Shown: positions 23,198 through 34,000 of the stretch, one piece after another
How positions within the stretch are numbered: the stretch's first letter is position 1
Layout of the letters: each line of letters opens with the position of its first letter
Assembly (NCBI RefSeq): GCF_016860525.1
Contig: NZ_BNEA01000001.1
Coordinates: 1-64,000 of the forward strand
Source: Streptomyces rubradiris
GTDB lineage: Bacteria; Actinomycetota; Actinomycetes; Streptomycetales; Streptomycetaceae
Direction: 5' to 3'
DNA length: 64,000 nucleotides
The notes under the pieces: model-generated
What the model was told of the DNA's origin: nothing
The model's input: only the letters and a program-made list of their open reading frames with translations
The model's database searches: none
Made by a program: the position numbers and the translations under genes

Positions 23198-25708
23198 TCA
23201 CGCGGCCTTCACCGTGTCCACGGCGGGGCTGCGCATGCCGCGCCAGGAGGGCAGCAGCGTGGCGCCGAACACCAGCAGCAGGGACCCGCCGACGATGGCG
23301 AGGTAGATGCCGAGGGATCCGGAGGGCAGGTACGAGCCGCTCTTGACGAGGCTGTAGGGGACGATGGTCGTCGCGGAGGCGAGGGTGCCGAGGACGGTGG
23401 CGACGACACCGATCAGTACGCCCTCCACGGTCAGCATGCCGATCACCTGGGCGCGGGTGGCGCCGGTGAGCCGCTGGAGGCCGAACTCCGCGCGCCGTTT
23501 ACGGGTGACGGACACCAGGGTGTTGACGACGGTGATGGCCGCGTAGCCGACGATCATGGCGACGATGGTGTAGTTGGCGGACACCAGGATCTGCTGGATC
23601 TGGTTGTTCCGGCCGGCCAGGGAGGAGCTGTCGTCCAGTTCGGTGCCGGGCACCCGGGCGGCCAGCGCGGCCAGCCGGTCGTGGACCTCGGTGCCGGTGC
23701 CCCGCGCGGCACGGACCAGGATCTGGTGCGGCAGCCCGTCACCGGTGTGCGGGGCGAGGGTGGCCGCGGGCAGGGTCAGGTACTGCTGCTTGGGATTGTC
23801 GGTGTAGAGGGCCACGACGGTGGGCCGTAGCGGAGTGCCGTCGCCGAGGCGCAGCGGCAGCCGGTCGCCGACCCGTACCCCGTACTCCCGGGCCTTCTTC
23901 TCGGACAGGGCCACGGTGTCGCCGCGCAAGCCGCCCAGGGAGCCGGCGACGACGGGCAGGTCGAGGCTCTGGCGCACCCCTTCCGCGGAGACTCCGCGCA
24001 GATCGGTGTCCACCGGGCCGCCGGGGCGGTCCACGAAGCCCCGGCTGGTGACGAACTCGGAGGCCGCTGCCACCCCGGGCGTGGCCCGTACCGTGGCGAC
24101 GACGCCGGGCGCGAAGCCGCCGGTGGTGGAGTCGAGGACGTAGTCGGCGAGGATGTTCGCGTCGTAGGAGGTCCGCGAGACGTGGTTCTCGGTGGACTGC
24201 ATGTACAGGGTGCCCGTGGCGATGCCGATGAGCAGGACGATCGGTGCGACGGCGCCCGCCATGCGGACGTGGGCGGTGGCGGCGTTGCGCAGCGCCAGTT
24301 GGCCGGAGAGCCCGGACAGGGCCCGTACGGGCGGTCGCAGCAGCGCCACCATGGCCTTGGTGAGGCCGGGCGCGAGCAGGGCGAGGCCGACGCAGAACAG
24401 CACGGAGGCGGGTCCGGCGGTACTGGCGAGGGTGGGGCCGTCCTCCATCACGGTGGCGGTGGCGATGGCCAGGCCGATGCCGTTGGCGAGGAAGAACAGC
24501 GCGAGCAGCAGCCGGGGCAGGCTGAACCAGCGGCCGGCGGCGGTGGCTTCGGCGAGGGCGGCGACCGGTTCGGTGCGGGCGGCGCGCCGGCCGGCGAACC
24601 GGGTGGCGCCGGCCGCGGCGAGCACGGTGACGGCGGCGCCGACGGCCATCGGCAGCGGGCCGGCGTGGTAGGTGATGGCGGGTGCCACCACGCCGCTGGA
24701 GGTCAGCACCTTGAACAGCAGCCGCCCGATGGCGTATCCGGGCGCCAGGGCGAGCAGGACGGAGGCCACCGACAGCACAGCCGTCTCGGTGAGGATCATG
24801 CGGCGCAGTTGCTTCGGGGTGGAGCCGACGGCACGCAGCAGGGCCATCTCGCGGGCGCGCTGCTGGAGGGAGAGGCCGAGGGTGGAGGCGACGCCGAACA
24901 TGACGATCAGGACGACCGAGGAGCCGAAGACCGCCGAGAGGATGACGACGGTGCGCCGGCTGGAGAGGGTGCCGGGCAGCTCGGCCAGTCCGCGGCGCTC
25001 GCCGGTGAGGACCTCGGCGCGGTCGCCGACCTCGGCGCGCACCGCGTCCGCGACGGCGGCGGCGCTCGTGCCGGACTCGGGCAGCACGGCGACGGAGTCG
25101 ATCCGGCCGCCCGCGAGGGCGCGGGCCCGGTCGTCCGTGAAGAACACGGCCGCGTCGGGGTTGTGGTCGCCGCGCTGTTCGGCGATGCCGCTGACCCGGA
25201 ACGTGCGGGCGGTGCCCTGGACGACGATGTCCACCTGGGAGCCGGGTCGCACGCCGGCCCGCCGGGCCAGTCCGGCGTCGAGTACGGCCTCGCCGCCGGT
25301 GACGGGGGATCTCCCGGCGGCGAGGGTATAGGGGGTGAGCCGGGCGCTCGCCCAGCCGTGGCCGTACGACGCGGACCTCTCCGTCAGCGGCTTGCCGTCC
25401 TTGAGGACGGTGGCCGGGAACGTCACGTCGGGCACGGCCGCGCGCACTCCGTCGGCCCGGGCCACCTCGCCGGTCAGGGCGGCGTCGATGCGGTGCCGTT
25501 CGGTCAGCGCGCCGGATTCGTAGGTCTGTTCACCGGTGACGACGACCGGGGCCTCGCGCAGGCGCTGCGGCGCCGCGGCCATGCGGACGCCGGTCTCCAT
25601 CAGGCCGCCGCAGCCGATGACGATGGCGGCGCCGAGGAACATGGCGAGGAAGGTCGCGACGAAGCTCGTCCGGCGGAACTTCAGGGTGCGCAGTGCCAGG
25701 CGCCACAT
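23198..25708 (-). CDS. ABC transporter permease, FtsX/MacB type, 836 aa
   Basis: Large permease with two FtsX domains: an N-terminal membrane anchor (FVATFLAMFLGAAIVIGCGG), a long extracytoplasmic domain, and membrane segments in the middle (about 260-500) and at the C-terminus (about 700-830), including TLGLSLQQRAREMALLRAVG and RRAEFGLQRLTGATRAQV coupling-helix regions. Its ATPase is the overlapping upstream gene (TGATG). Candidate exporter or self-protection system for the macrolactam, though such loci also occur outside antibiotic clusters, and the shared CTAGGGG operator was not seen in its promoter. Confidence 0.93.
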   Translation of the reverse strand: MWRLALRTLKFRRTSFVATFLAMFLGAAIVIGCGGLMETGVRMAAAPQRLREAPVVVTGEQTYESGALTERHRIDAALTGEVARADGVRAAVPDVTFPATVLKDGKPLTERSASYGHGWASARLTPYTLAAGRSPVTGGEAVLDAGLARRAGVRPGSQVDIVVQGTARTFRVSGIAEQRGDHNPDAAVFFTDDRARALAGGRIDSVAVLPESGTSAAAVADAVRAEVGDRAEVLTGERRGLAELPGTLSSRRTVVILSAVFGSSVVLIVMFGVASTLGLSLQQRAREMALLRAVGSTPKQLRRMILTETAVLSVASVLLALAPGYAIGRLLFKVLTSSGVVAPAITYHAGPLPMAVGAAVTVLAAAGATRFAGRRAARTEPVAALAEATAAGRWFSLPRLLLALFFLANGIGLAIATATVMEDGPTLASTAGPASVLFCVGLALLAPGLTKAMVALLRPPVRALSGLSGQLALRNAATAHVRMAGAVAPIVLLIGIATGTLYMQSTENHVSRTSYDANILADYVLDSTTGGFAPGVVATVRATPGVAAASEFVTSRGFVDRPGGPVDTDLRGVSAEGVRQSLDLPVVAGSLGGLRGDTVALSEKKAREYGVRVGDRLPLRLGDGTPLRPTVVALYTDNPKQQYLTLPAATLAPHTGDGLPHQILVRAARGTGTEVHDRLAALAARVPGTELDDSSSLAGRNNQIQQILVSANYTIVAMIVGYAAITVVNTLVSVTRKRRAEFGLQRLTGATRAQVIGMLTVEGVLIGVVATVLGTLASATTIVPYSLVKSGSYLPSGSLGIYLAIVGGSLLLVFGATLLPSWRGMRSPAVDTVKAA

Positions 25709-26511
25709 CAGTACCGTCCTCCCGAGTGCTGCGGCGCGCTCTGCCGCTGGGTGTCGTCCTCCCAGGCGCCGAGCCTGGTCATCCGGGCGGCGACGGCGTC
25801 GGCCGTGGGCCGGTGCAGTTCGCCGGCGAAGGCGCCGTCGGCGAGGAAGACCACGCGGTCGGCGTAGGAGGCGGCGACCGGGTCGTGGGTGACCATGACC
25901 AGGGTCTGGCGGGCGGTGTCGACGGATTCGCGCAGCAGGCCGAGCACGGCGGCGGCGGTGCGGGTGTCCAGGGCGCCGGTGGGCTCGTCGGCGAAGACGA
26001 CGGCGGGGCGGGTCACCAGGGCGCGGGCGATGGCGACGCGCTGCTGCTGGCCGCCGGACAGCTGGGCCGGCAGGTGACCGAGCCGTTCGGCGAGGCCCAC
26101 GCGCTGGACGACGGTGCGGATCAGGGCCCTGTCGGGCCGCTGTCCGGCCAGTTGCAGCGGCAGCGTGATGTTCTGCATCACCGTCAGCGCGGGCAGCAGG
26201 TTGAAGGACTGGAAGATGAAGCCGATCCGGTCCCGGCGCAGCTTGGTCAGGTGGGTGTCGTCCAGTCCGGCGAGGTCGGTGCCGCCGACGGTGACCGTGC
26301 CGGAGCTGGGCCGGACCAGTCCCGCGGCGCAGTGCAGGAAGGTGGACTTGCCCGATCCGGAGGGGCCCATCACGGCGGTGAAGGTGCCGTCGGCGAAGCT
26401 CATGGTGAGCCCGCGCAGCGCGGCCACCTGGCCGTCTCCCCGGCCGTAGGTCTTCGACACGGCGTCCAGCCGTACCGCCTCCGTCCGGCGGAGGTCGTGT
26501 GAAGTGTGCAC
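25708..26511 (-). CDS. ABC transporter ATP-binding protein, LolD/MacB type
   Basis: 267-aa ATPase: Walker [11 protein letters not shown]-loop FQSFNLLP, signature [15 protein letters not shown], Walker [14 protein letters not shown]-loop VTHDP. Start is GTG at 26511 with GAGGGAG about six bases upstream; the longer open frame to 26934 runs through the AT-richer promoter region and is not used. Forms the transporter with the 836-aa permease. Confidence 0.95.
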   Translation of the reverse strand: MHTSHDLRRTEAVRLDAVSKTYGRGDGQVAALRGLTMSFADGTFTAVMGPSGSGKSTFLHCAAGLVRPSSGTVTVGGTDLAGLDDTHLTKLRRDRIGFIFQSFNLLPALTVMQNITLPLQLAGQRPDRALIRTVVQRVGLAERLGHLPAQLSGGQQQRVAIARALVTRPAVVFADEPTGALDTRTAAAVLGLLRESVDTARQTLVMVTHDPVAASYADRVVFLADGAFAGELHRPTADAVAARMTRLGAWEDDTQRQSAPQHSGGRY

Positions 26512-26610
26512 TGGGGCTCCCTCGGGGGATGACGCGTCTCTCACGCGTTGTCTGGGGACCAGATTAGGAACGGCGAGGCCGCGGCACATTGGCATTGTCC
26601 GCCCGGTTCG

Positions 26611-26630
26611 AGGTAGAGGTTTCTCTACCT
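26611..26630. promoter_or_regulatory. Perfect palindrome, candidate operator
   Basis: AGGTAGAG-GTTT-CTCTACCT, an 8-bp perfect inverted repeat with a 4-bp centre, about 100 bp upstream of the ABC ATPase start. Candidate site for the adjacent response regulator, or a transcript hairpin. Confidence 0.5.
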
Positions 26631-26681
26631 TCCCGGTCCAGGTTTCATCAGGATTCCGGTGACCTGTGTACGGCGGTCTCT

Positions 26682-26717
26682 CCATTTTTGTGCAGGGGTG
26701 ACGCCATTTTTGTGCAG
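26682..26717. promoter_or_regulatory. Two 14-bp direct repeats, 22 bp apart
   Basis: CCATTTTTGTGCAG occurs perfectly at 26682-26695 and 26704-26717, start to start 22 bp (two helical turns), in an AT-rich part of a GC-rich region. It lies 116-151 bp upstream of the PqqD-like gene. The geometry suggests a dimeric or tandem-binding activator on one face of the helix. Confidence 0.6.
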
Positions 26718-26832
26718 AGCTGTCACCACCTTGCCCGCATATCTGGCTCCCCCGGGAAAGGGCCGATTGCCACCCGTGTCCCGGGGCGTGACTGCGGGTA
26801 CGGTCGGAACCGACCGGATAAATCCACGATAG

Positions 26833-27099
26833 ATGGGACGTCCCATGGCCAGGAGGCCTGATCATGAGCTGACCGCGAGCGTCCGGCCCGATGGTTATCT
26901 GGAGCTGTTCTGCCGGCGCACCGGGAAGCGCCACCGGTGCGGTCCGCGCGGTACGACGATGTGGCTCGCGCTTCAGCGCGGCGACTGGCAGCCGGAATTG
27001 GCGGCGGACGAAATCGCCGCGCGATCAGGGGTCGACCCGGACAGTATCCGCTGCGATATCGAGGCATGGGCGTCGCATTTCCGCGAGGTCGCCGAATAA
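26833..27099 (+). CDS. Small PqqD/RRE-like protein
   Basis: 88 aa (84 if the second ATG at 26845 is used). The pattern resembles PqqD-fold proteins and RiPP recognition elements: a beta-rich N-terminal half with RTGKRHRCGPRGTTMWLAL, followed by helices LAADEIAARSGVDPDSI and RCDIEAWASHF, close to the PqqD layout of a W/L-rich strand-helix, an 'IA...GVDP..I..DI' helix and a final helix. No RiPP precursor, radical SAM or protease gene is next to it. It stands alone between the ABC operon and the terminal PKS gene. Function unknown; the fold is inferred from pattern only. Confidence 0.65.
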   Translation: MGRPMARRPDHELTASVRPDGYLELFCRRTGKRHRCGPRGTTMWLALQRGDWQPELAADEIAARSGVDPDSIRCDIEAWASHFREVAE

Positions 27100-27112
27100 G
27101 GGAGATATGCGG

Positions 27113-27140
27113 GCGCGGGCGGCCTTTCGGCCGCCCGCGC
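27113..27140. terminator. Bidirectional terminator hairpin
   Basis: A perfect 12-bp stem (GCGCGGGCGGCC at 27113-27124, complement at 27129-27140) with a TTTC loop, between the PqqD-like gene and the convergent terminal PKS gene. Confidence 0.85.
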
Positions 27141-27193
27141 GGGACGATGTACCCACCTCGTCCGCCGTCCGCCGCTTTCGCGGCGGCGCGGGC

Positions 27194-30100
27194 TCAGCAC
27201 AACTCGGCGGTCAGCCATGCCTCGACCGCATCGGCGGTGGTCCGCGCGTGGTCCTCCAGGATCGTGAAGTGGGTGCCGGGCACGTCGGCCGGCCGGTGCT
27301 CGGCGGGCCAGAGCGCCCGCCAGTCCCCGGTGCCGGGTCCGGTGGCGAAGGACTCGGTGGGCCGCACGAACAGCACCGGCGCCGTCAGCACGCCCGGCTC
27401 GCAGTGCTGGATGAGGTCGCTGTAGCGGCTCATCGCGGCGAGGCGGGCGGTGCCGAAACCGCCGAGGGCGGACTCGCGGGCCAGCATGCCGTCGAACATC
27501 TGCCGCCACAGCTCGTCCTTGCCGTCGTCCCCGGGCAGATAGGTGTCCAGCAGCACCACGCCCGCGGCCGGCCGTCCGGCCTTCTCCATGATCTCGGCCG
27601 CCGCGTGGGCGAACTGGCCGCCGGAGGAGTAGCCGACGAGCACGTACGGCCGCTCGTCCGGGCAGGCCCGGCGGACGCCCTCGACGACGGCTTCCAGCAC
27701 CGCGTCCACCGAGCGCGGCAGCGGTTCGCCGGGGCCGAAGCCGGGCATCGCGGGCACCAGCAGGTCGCGGCGGCCCTCGAAGTGCCGGGCGAGGCGGGCG
27801 TACTGGTGGGCGCCGCCCAGGGCCATCGGCGAGGGCAGGCAGACCAGCCGGTGGGGGGCAGGGCCGGTGGCCAGCCGCACCGGGTCGGTGAGGTCGCCGA
27901 GTTCGGCCAGGCGGGAGAAGCCGGGGAGGATTCCGGCGACGGTGCGCAGCAGCTCGATGGCCTGGTCCATGTGTCCGCCGGCCGCCGCCCGCCGCACCAG
28001 GCCGCCGACCGATTCGAGGTCGTCGCCGGTGCCGTCCGCGGCCGCCGGTGGTCCGGCCAGGTGGGCGCGCAGGGCGGCGGCGAGGGCGGCCGGGGTGCGG
28101 TGGTCGAAGACGGCCCCGGCGGGCACGGTGGCGCCCAGGGCGGCGGCGAGGGCGGCGCGGAGTTCGGCGGCGGTGACGGAGTCCAGGCCGATCTCCAGGA
28201 AGACGGCGTCGGGCTCGACGGCCTCCGGCCCGGTGTGGCCGAGGACGGCGGCGGTCTGGGCCCGGACCAGGTCGGTGAGCAGGGCCTCCTGTTCGGCCGG
28301 CCCGGCACCGGCCAGCCGTCGCCGCACCGGCGCGGTGTCCCCGGGCGCGGTGACCTGGGCGGGCGGGGCGGGTTCGGCCAGGGGGCCGGCGGTGAGGGGC
28401 ACGTCGGCGTTCAGCCAGTAGCGCGCGTGCCGGAAGGCGTAGGTGGGCAGTTCGGCGCGGGCCGTGCCGGGGAACAGGGCGGCCCAGTCGGGGGCGAGGC
28501 CGTCGGTGTGCAGGCGGGCCAGGCCGGAGGCCAGCGCGGCGGGTTCGCCGCCGTGACGGCGGCCGAGCGCGACGAGGACGGCTCCGTCGGCCGCCGGGCA
28601 GGCGCGGGCGAGGCCGGTGAGGTGGGCGTCGGGGCCGAGTTCCACGAAGCGGCCGGCGCCCGCGGCGGCGAGGGCGGTGACGGCGTCGGCGAACCGGACG
28701 GTCTCCCGGGCGTGCCGCACCCAGTAGCCGGGGTCGCGCAGGCCCTCGTCCTCGGCGAGGCGGCCGGTGAGGGTGGACACCAGCGGGATGCGCGCCGGGT
28801 GGAAGGTGAGTTTCCCGGCCACGGCCCGGAACTCGTCGAGCATGCCGTCCATCAGGGGCGAGTGGAAGGCGTGCGAGACGGTGAGCCGCCTGGCCCTGGG
28901 GAAGGTCCCGGCGGCGGCGAGCACCGCGTCCTCCTCGCCCGAGAGGACCACCGAGTCAGGGCCGTTGACCGCGGCGAGGGCGACCCGGTCGTCCAGCAGC
29001 GGCCGTACGTCCTGTTCGGTGGCGCGTACGGCGACCATCGCGCCGCCCTCCGGCAGGGCCTGCATCAGCCGGCCGCGCGCGGCGACCAGGGCGCAGGCGT
29101 CGTCCAGGTCGAGGACGCCGGCCACATGGGCGGCGGCGATCTCCCCGACGGAGTGCCCGGCGAGCAGGTCGGGCCTGACGCCGAGGGACTCCAGCAGCCG
29201 GAACAGGGCGACCTCGAACGCGAACAGGGCGGGCTGCGCGTACTCGGTGCGGTGGACGGCGTCGGGGTCGTCGCCCGCGAGCACTCCGGTCAGGTCCAGG
29301 CCGAGCCGGGTCTCGGCCGCGTCGAAGGCGTCGGCGAACACCGGGTAGTGGGCGCGGAGTTCCAGGCCCATGCCGGGGCGCTGGGCGCCCTGCCCGGTGA
29401 ACAGGAACGCGGTGCGGGTGCCGGAGCGCGCCCGGCCGGTGACGGCGCCGGGCGCAGGCGTCCCGGTGGCGAGGGCGCGCAGCCCGGCCAGCAGTTCCTC
29501 CCGGCCGGTGCCGGTGACGGCCGCCCGGTGGTCGAAGGCGGTGCGCCGAGTGCCGAGGGCGCGGGCGACGGCCGCCGGGTGCAGTCCGGGCCGGCCGGCG
29601 AGGAAGGCGTGCAGCCGTTCGGCCTGGGCGGGCAGGGCCGGTGCGGAGCGGGCGGACAGCGGCCAGACGACGACGGGGGCGTCCGGTTCGTCGTCCGCCG
29701 GGTCCTCGGCGGGCACGTCCTCGATGATCACGTGGGCGTTGGTGCCGCTGATCCCGAAGGAGGACACCCCGGCCCGGCGCGGCCGGCCGGTGGCCGGCCA
29801 CTGTTGTTCCTCGGTGAGCAGCCGTACGTTCCCCGCCTCCCAGTCCACCTTCGTGGACGGCTTGTCCACGTGCAGCGTCCTGGGCAGCACCCCGTGCCGC
29901 ATCGCCATCACCATCTTGATGACACCCGCGACCCCGGCCGCGGCCTGCGTGTGCCCGAGGTTCGACTTCACCGAGCCCAGCCACAACGGCCGCTCCCGCT
30001 CCTGCCCGTAGGTGGCCAGCAGCGCCTGCGCCTCGATCGGGTCACCCAGCGTCGTCCCCGTACCGTGCGCCTCCACCATGTCCACATCGGCCGTGCTCAG

Positions 30101-31054
30101 CCGGGCGGCGGCCAGCGCCTGCCGGATCACCCGCTGCTGCGACGGACCGTTCGGCGCCGTCAGCCCGTTGGAGGCACCGTCCTGGTTCACCGCCGAACCA
30201 CGCAGGACGGCCAGTACCTCGTGGCCGTTGCGCCGGGCGTCGCTCAGCCGTTCCAGCACGAGGACGCCGAGGCCCTCGGAGAACCCGGTGCCGGCCGCGT
30301 CGTCGGCGAAGGAGCGGCACCGCCCGTCCGGGGAGAGCGCGCCCTGCCGGCTGAACTCCACGTACGTGCCCGGCGAGGCCATCACCGTCACTCCCCCGGC
30401 CAGCGCCAGCGCGCACTCCCCCTGCCTGAGCGCCTGCGCGGCCAGGTGCAGCGTGACCAGGGAGGAGGAGCAGGCGGTGTCGACGCTGAGGGTGGGCCCC
30501 TCCAGGCCGAGGGTGTAGGCGACCCGGCCGGAGACGATGCTGCCGGAGCCGAAGCTGCCGAAGTAGTCGTGGTACATGACGCCGGCGAACACGCCGGTGC
30601 GGGAGCCGCGCAGGGTCGCGGGGTCGATCCCCGCGTCCTCCAGGGCCTCCCAGGAACCTTCGAGCAGCAGCCGCTGCTGCGGGTCCATCACGAGGGCCTC
30701 GTTCGGGGCGATGCCGAAGAAGGCGGCGTCGAAGTCGCCCGCGTCGTGCAGGAATCCGCCCTGCCGGGTGTACGAGCGGCCCGGTGTGCCCGGGGCCGGG
30801 TCGTACAGGCCGGGGTCCCAGCCCCGGTCGGCGGGGAAGGCGGTGATGCCCTCGCCGCCGTCCGCGACCAGCCGCCACAGGTCCTGCGGGGAGCGGACAC
30901 CGCCCGGGTAGCGGCAGGCCATACCGACGATCGCGACCGGTTCCCGGGCCGCCGCGGTCAGCGCGCGGTTGCGTTCCCGCAGCCGTTCGATCTCCTTCAG
31001 CGAGGCGCGCAGCGCCTCGACCATCCTGGTGTCCGGCATCTCGGACTCGGCCAT
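27194..31054 (-). CDS. Type I PKS, terminal module: KS-AT-ACP-TE
   Basis: 1286 aa. N-terminal docking helix [22 protein letters not shown] with [10 protein letters not shown] near 195; AT with GHSVG near 635 and HAFH near 730 (malonyl type); directly after the AT linker comes ACP ([11 protein letters not shown], Ser near 958), then TE with nucleophile GYSSGG near 1145, LLDTYLPG and [12 protein letters not shown]. There is no KR, DH or ER, so the last beta-carbon stays a ketone. The TE should close the macrolactam by attack of the starter amine. ATG at 31054 is chosen because the docking domain begins there; the frame stays open upstream only by chance inside the previous PKS gene. It starts 27 nt after the previous stop. 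Confidence 0.96.
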   Translation of the reverse strand: MAESEMPDTRMVEALRASLKEIERLRERNRALTAAAREPVAIVGMACRYPGGVRSPQDLWRLVADGGEGITAFPADRGWDPGLYDPAPGTPGRSYTRQGGFLHDAGDFDAAFFGIAPNEALVMDPQQRLLLEGSWEALEDAGIDPATLRGSRTGVFAGVMYHDYFGSFGSGSIVSGRVAYTLGLEGPTLSVDTACSSSLVTLHLAAQALRQGECALALAGGVTVMASPGTYVEFSRQGALSPDGRCRSFADDAAGTGFSEGLGVLVLERLSDARRNGHEVLAVLRGSAVNQDGASNGLTAPNGPSQQRVIRQALAAARLSTADVDMVEAHGTGTTLGDPIEAQALLATYGQERERPLWLGSVKSNLGHTQAAAGVAGVIKMVMAMRHGVLPRTLHVDKPSTKVDWEAGNVRLLTEEQQWPATGRPRRAGVSSFGISGTNAHVIIEDVPAEDPADDEPDAPVVVWPLSARSAPALPAQAERLHAFLAGRPGLHPAAVARALGTRRTAFDHRAAVTGTGREELLAGLRALATGTPAPGAVTGRARSGTRTAFLFTGQGAQRPGMGLELRAHYPVFADAFDAAETRLGLDLTGVLAGDDPDAVHRTEYAQPALFAFEVALFRLLESLGVRPDLLAGHSVGEIAAAHVAGVLDLDDACALVAARGRLMQALPEGGAMVAVRATEQDVRPLLDDRVALAAVNGPDSVVLSGEEDAVLAAAGTFPRARRLTVSHAFHSPLMDGMLDEFRAVAGKLTFHPARIPLVSTLTGRLAEDEGLRDPGYWVRHARETVRFADAVTALAAAGAGRFVELGPDAHLTGLARACPAADGAVLVALGRRHGGEPAALASGLARLHTDGLAPDWAALFPGTARAELPTYAFRHARYWLNADVPLTAGPLAEPAPPAQVTAPGDTAPVRRRLAGAGPAEQEALLTDLVRAQTAAVLGHTGPEAVEPDAVFLEIGLDSVTAAELRAALAAALGATVPAGAVFDHRTPAALAAALRAHLAGPPAAADGTGDDLESVGGLVRRAAAGGHMDQAIELLRTVAGILPGFSRLAELGDLTDPVRLATGPAPHRLVCLPSPMALGGAHQYARLARHFEGRRDLLVPAMPGFGPGEPLPRSVDAVLEAVVEGVRRACPDERPYVLVGYSSGGQFAHAAAEIMEKAGRPAAGVVLLDTYLPGDDGKDELWRQMFDGMLARESALGGFGTARLAAMSRYSDLIQHCEPGVLTAPVLFVRPTESFATGPGTGDWRALWPAEHRPADVPGTHFTILEDHARTTADAVEAWLTAELC

Positions 31055-31080
31055 GGTCCTCTTCCTTGTCGCGGGCGTCG

Positions 31081-34000
31081 TCACAGGGCGTCGTCGTCCC
31101 CGCCGAGGCCGTCGAGCGCCATGCTGATCAGGCTCTCGGCGTCCATCGCGTCGATCGGGGCGGGGCCGGCCGCGTCCTCGCCGTCCGGGTGCGGCGCGGG
31201 CCGCAGTCCGGCCAGTTCGAGCAGGCCGTCCAGCAGACCGGCCTCCCGCAGCCGGGCCACCGGGATCGCGGCGAGCGCGGCCCGTACCGTGTCCTCCTCG
31301 GCGCGCGGGCCGTCCTGGGCGGCCGGGGCCAGTCCGGCGTCCAGGTGGGCGGCGAGCGCGGCCGGGGTGGGGTGGTCGAAGACGAGGGTGGCGGTCAGCC
31401 TGAGGCCGGTGGCCTCGTTGAGCCGGTTGCGGAACTCCACCGCGGTCAGCGAGTCGAACCCCAGGTCCTTGAAGGGCAGTCCGTCCTCGAACTCCTCGGT
31501 GCCGAGGACCGTACGGGCCTCGTCCCGGACCAGCCGCAGCAGCCGTTCGGCGCGGTCCTCGGGGGCGAGGGCGGCCAGTTCGCGGCGCAGTCCCGTCGCG
31601 GCGGCCGGCGCGGCCGGGCCTCCCTGGCGGGGCGCCCGCACCAGGGAGCGCAGCAGCGGGGCGACGCGGTCGGGCTCGCGCGGGGCGAGGTCCAGGCGGG
31701 CCGGCAGCAGCACCGGTTCCGGGCGGCCGGTCGCCGTGTCGAACAGGGCGAGCCCGCTCTCCGCGTCCAGGGCGAGCACCCCGCCGGCGGCGACGCGCCG
31801 GGCGTCGGTGCCGGTGAGCCGGTCGGCCATGCCGCCGCTGCCCGCCCAGGCGCCCCAGGCGAGCGAGACGGCGGGCAGGCCGAGCGCCCTGCGGTGGGCG
31901 GCGAGGGCGTCGAGGAAGGCGTTGCCGGCGGCGTACCCGGACTGGCCGGGGCTGCCGAGCAGACCGGCCGCGGAGGAGAACAGCACGAACGCCGTCAGGG
32001 GCCGTTCGCGGGTGAGTTCGTGCAGGTGCCAGGCGGCGTCCAGCTTGGGCCGCAGCACCGTGTCCAGCCGTTCGGGGGTGAGCGAGGTCAGCACGGCGTC
32101 GGCGAGGACGCCCGCGGTGTGCACGACCGCGGTGACCGGGTGCTCGTCCAGGACCCGGGCGAGGGCGGCGCGGTCGGCGGCGTCGCAGGCGACGAGCGTC
32201 ACCCGGGCGCCGAGCGCGGTCAGTTCCCGGTGCAGCCCGGGCGCGCCGGGCGCCTCGGGCCCGCTGCGGCTGAGCAGCACCAGCCGGTCGGCGCCGTGCG
32301 CGGTGACCAGGTGCCGGGCGACCAGCCGGCCCAGGGCGCCGGTGCCGCCGGTGACCAGGACGCCGCCGGAGAAGCCGGCCGGGGCGGTCTCGGGCAGGCG
32401 CGGGGCGCGCACCAGCCGGGGGACGTGCACCGTGCCGTCGCGCAGGGCCAGTTGGGGTTCGCCGGAGGCGACGGCGGCGGGCAGCAGCCGGCGGGAGCCG
32501 TCGGTGCCGTCCAGGTCGGCGAGGACGAGGCGGCCGGGGTGCTCGGACTGGGCGGAGCGGACCAGGCCCCACACGCCGCCGGCACCGGGGTCGGTGACGT
32601 CCCCGGGGCCCGTCGCCCCGTGCGTCGCCACGACCAGGGTGGCGTCGGCTGTCCGGGGGTCGGCCAGCCAGTCGCGCACCTGGGTGAGCAGGCGGCGCAG
32701 GCCGGCCCGGACCGCGTCCGGGTCCGCGCCGCCGGGGTGGACGAGGAGCAGGGTGTCGGGGCGGTGGGCGGCGGCCTCGGCCGGATCGGCGGCGACGGTG
32801 ACTTCGGCGACCTCGCCCGCCAGGGCGGCGGCCAGGTCCTCGCGGCCTTCGCCGCAGACGGTCCACCGCCCGGCCTGCGGGGCCGCGGGCACGGTGACGG
32901 GCGCCCAGTCCGGGGCGAACAGGTCGTCGTGGCCGCCCGCGGCGGCGGCCGCGATCCGCTCCGGGTCCACCGCCCGCAGCGCCAGCGATGCCACCCGCAG
33001 CACCGGCCGTCCGGCGGCGTCGGCGGCCTCGACGCGTACCGCGCCCGCGCCGGCCGGGGCGATCCGCACCCGGAGGGCGGTCGCGCCCGGCGCGTACAGT
33101 TCCACGCCGCTCCAGGCGAACGGCAGCGTCATGCGCTCCTCGGTGCCCGCGCGCAGCGCGATGGCGTGCAGGGCGGCGTCGGTCAGCGCCGGGTGCAGAC
33201 CGAACCCCTCGGCGCCGCCGGGCACGGCGACTTCGGCGCAGACCTCCTCGCCGAGCCGCCAGGCCGCCTTGAGTCCCTGGAAGCCGGGCCCGTACTCGGC
33301 GCCCAGCTCGGCCAGCCGCTCGTACACGCCGTCCAGGCCGACGGGTTCGGCGCCGGGCGGCGGCCAGGCGGCGGTGCCGGGTGCGGGCCGTTGCCCGGCG
33401 GGCCGCAGCACACCGGTGGCGTGGGTGGTCCAGGGGTCGCCGTCGCCGTGGGCGGCGTACACCCGGAAGGCGCGGTCGCCGCCGGCGTCGGGTTCGCCGA
33501 CCGTGCACTGGAGGCGGACGGCGCCGTCCTCGGGCAGGATCAGCGGTTCGGTGACGGTCAGTTCCTCCACCGCGGGGCAGCCGGCGCGGGCCCCGGCGGC
33601 CAGGGCCATCTCGACGAAGGCGGTGCCCGGCAGCAGCGCCGCCCCGCCCACGCGGTGGCCGGCCAGCCAGGGCTGTCCGGCCAGGGACAGGTGCCCGGTG
33701 TACAGGATGCCGTCGGCGCCGGCGAGTTCGACGGCGGTGCCGAGCAGCGGGTGCCCGTCGGCCGGGCGCGCCGGGATCGGGTCGCCGGTCATCCAGTAGC
33801 GGGTGCGCTGGAAGGCGTAGGTGGGCAGGTCCGAGCCGTCGCGGTGGGGCAGCAGGCCCGTCCAGTCGACGGCCGTGCCGTGCGCGTGCAGCGCGGCGAG
33901 CCCGGTGATCAGCGCGTCGGTCTCCTCGCGGTCCTTGCGCAGCAGCGGTACGACGGCCGCCTGGTCGGGCAGGCACTCGCCGGCCGCGGCGGTCAGCGCG

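Larger units (their letters stand above)
26512..26832. other. Divergent intergenic region, ABC operon / PqqD-like gene
   Basis: About 320 bp without a gene, clearly richer in A/T than its surroundings. It carries an 8-bp palindrome (26611-26630) and a 14-bp direct repeat (26682-26717), described separately, and should hold the promoters for both directions. Confidence 0.7.

Noticed and set aside
26512..26934. N-terminal extension of the ABC ATPase
   Set aside because: Runs through an AT-rich promoter region with operators; the GTG at 26511 has a good ribosome binding site and the protein is then normal length.
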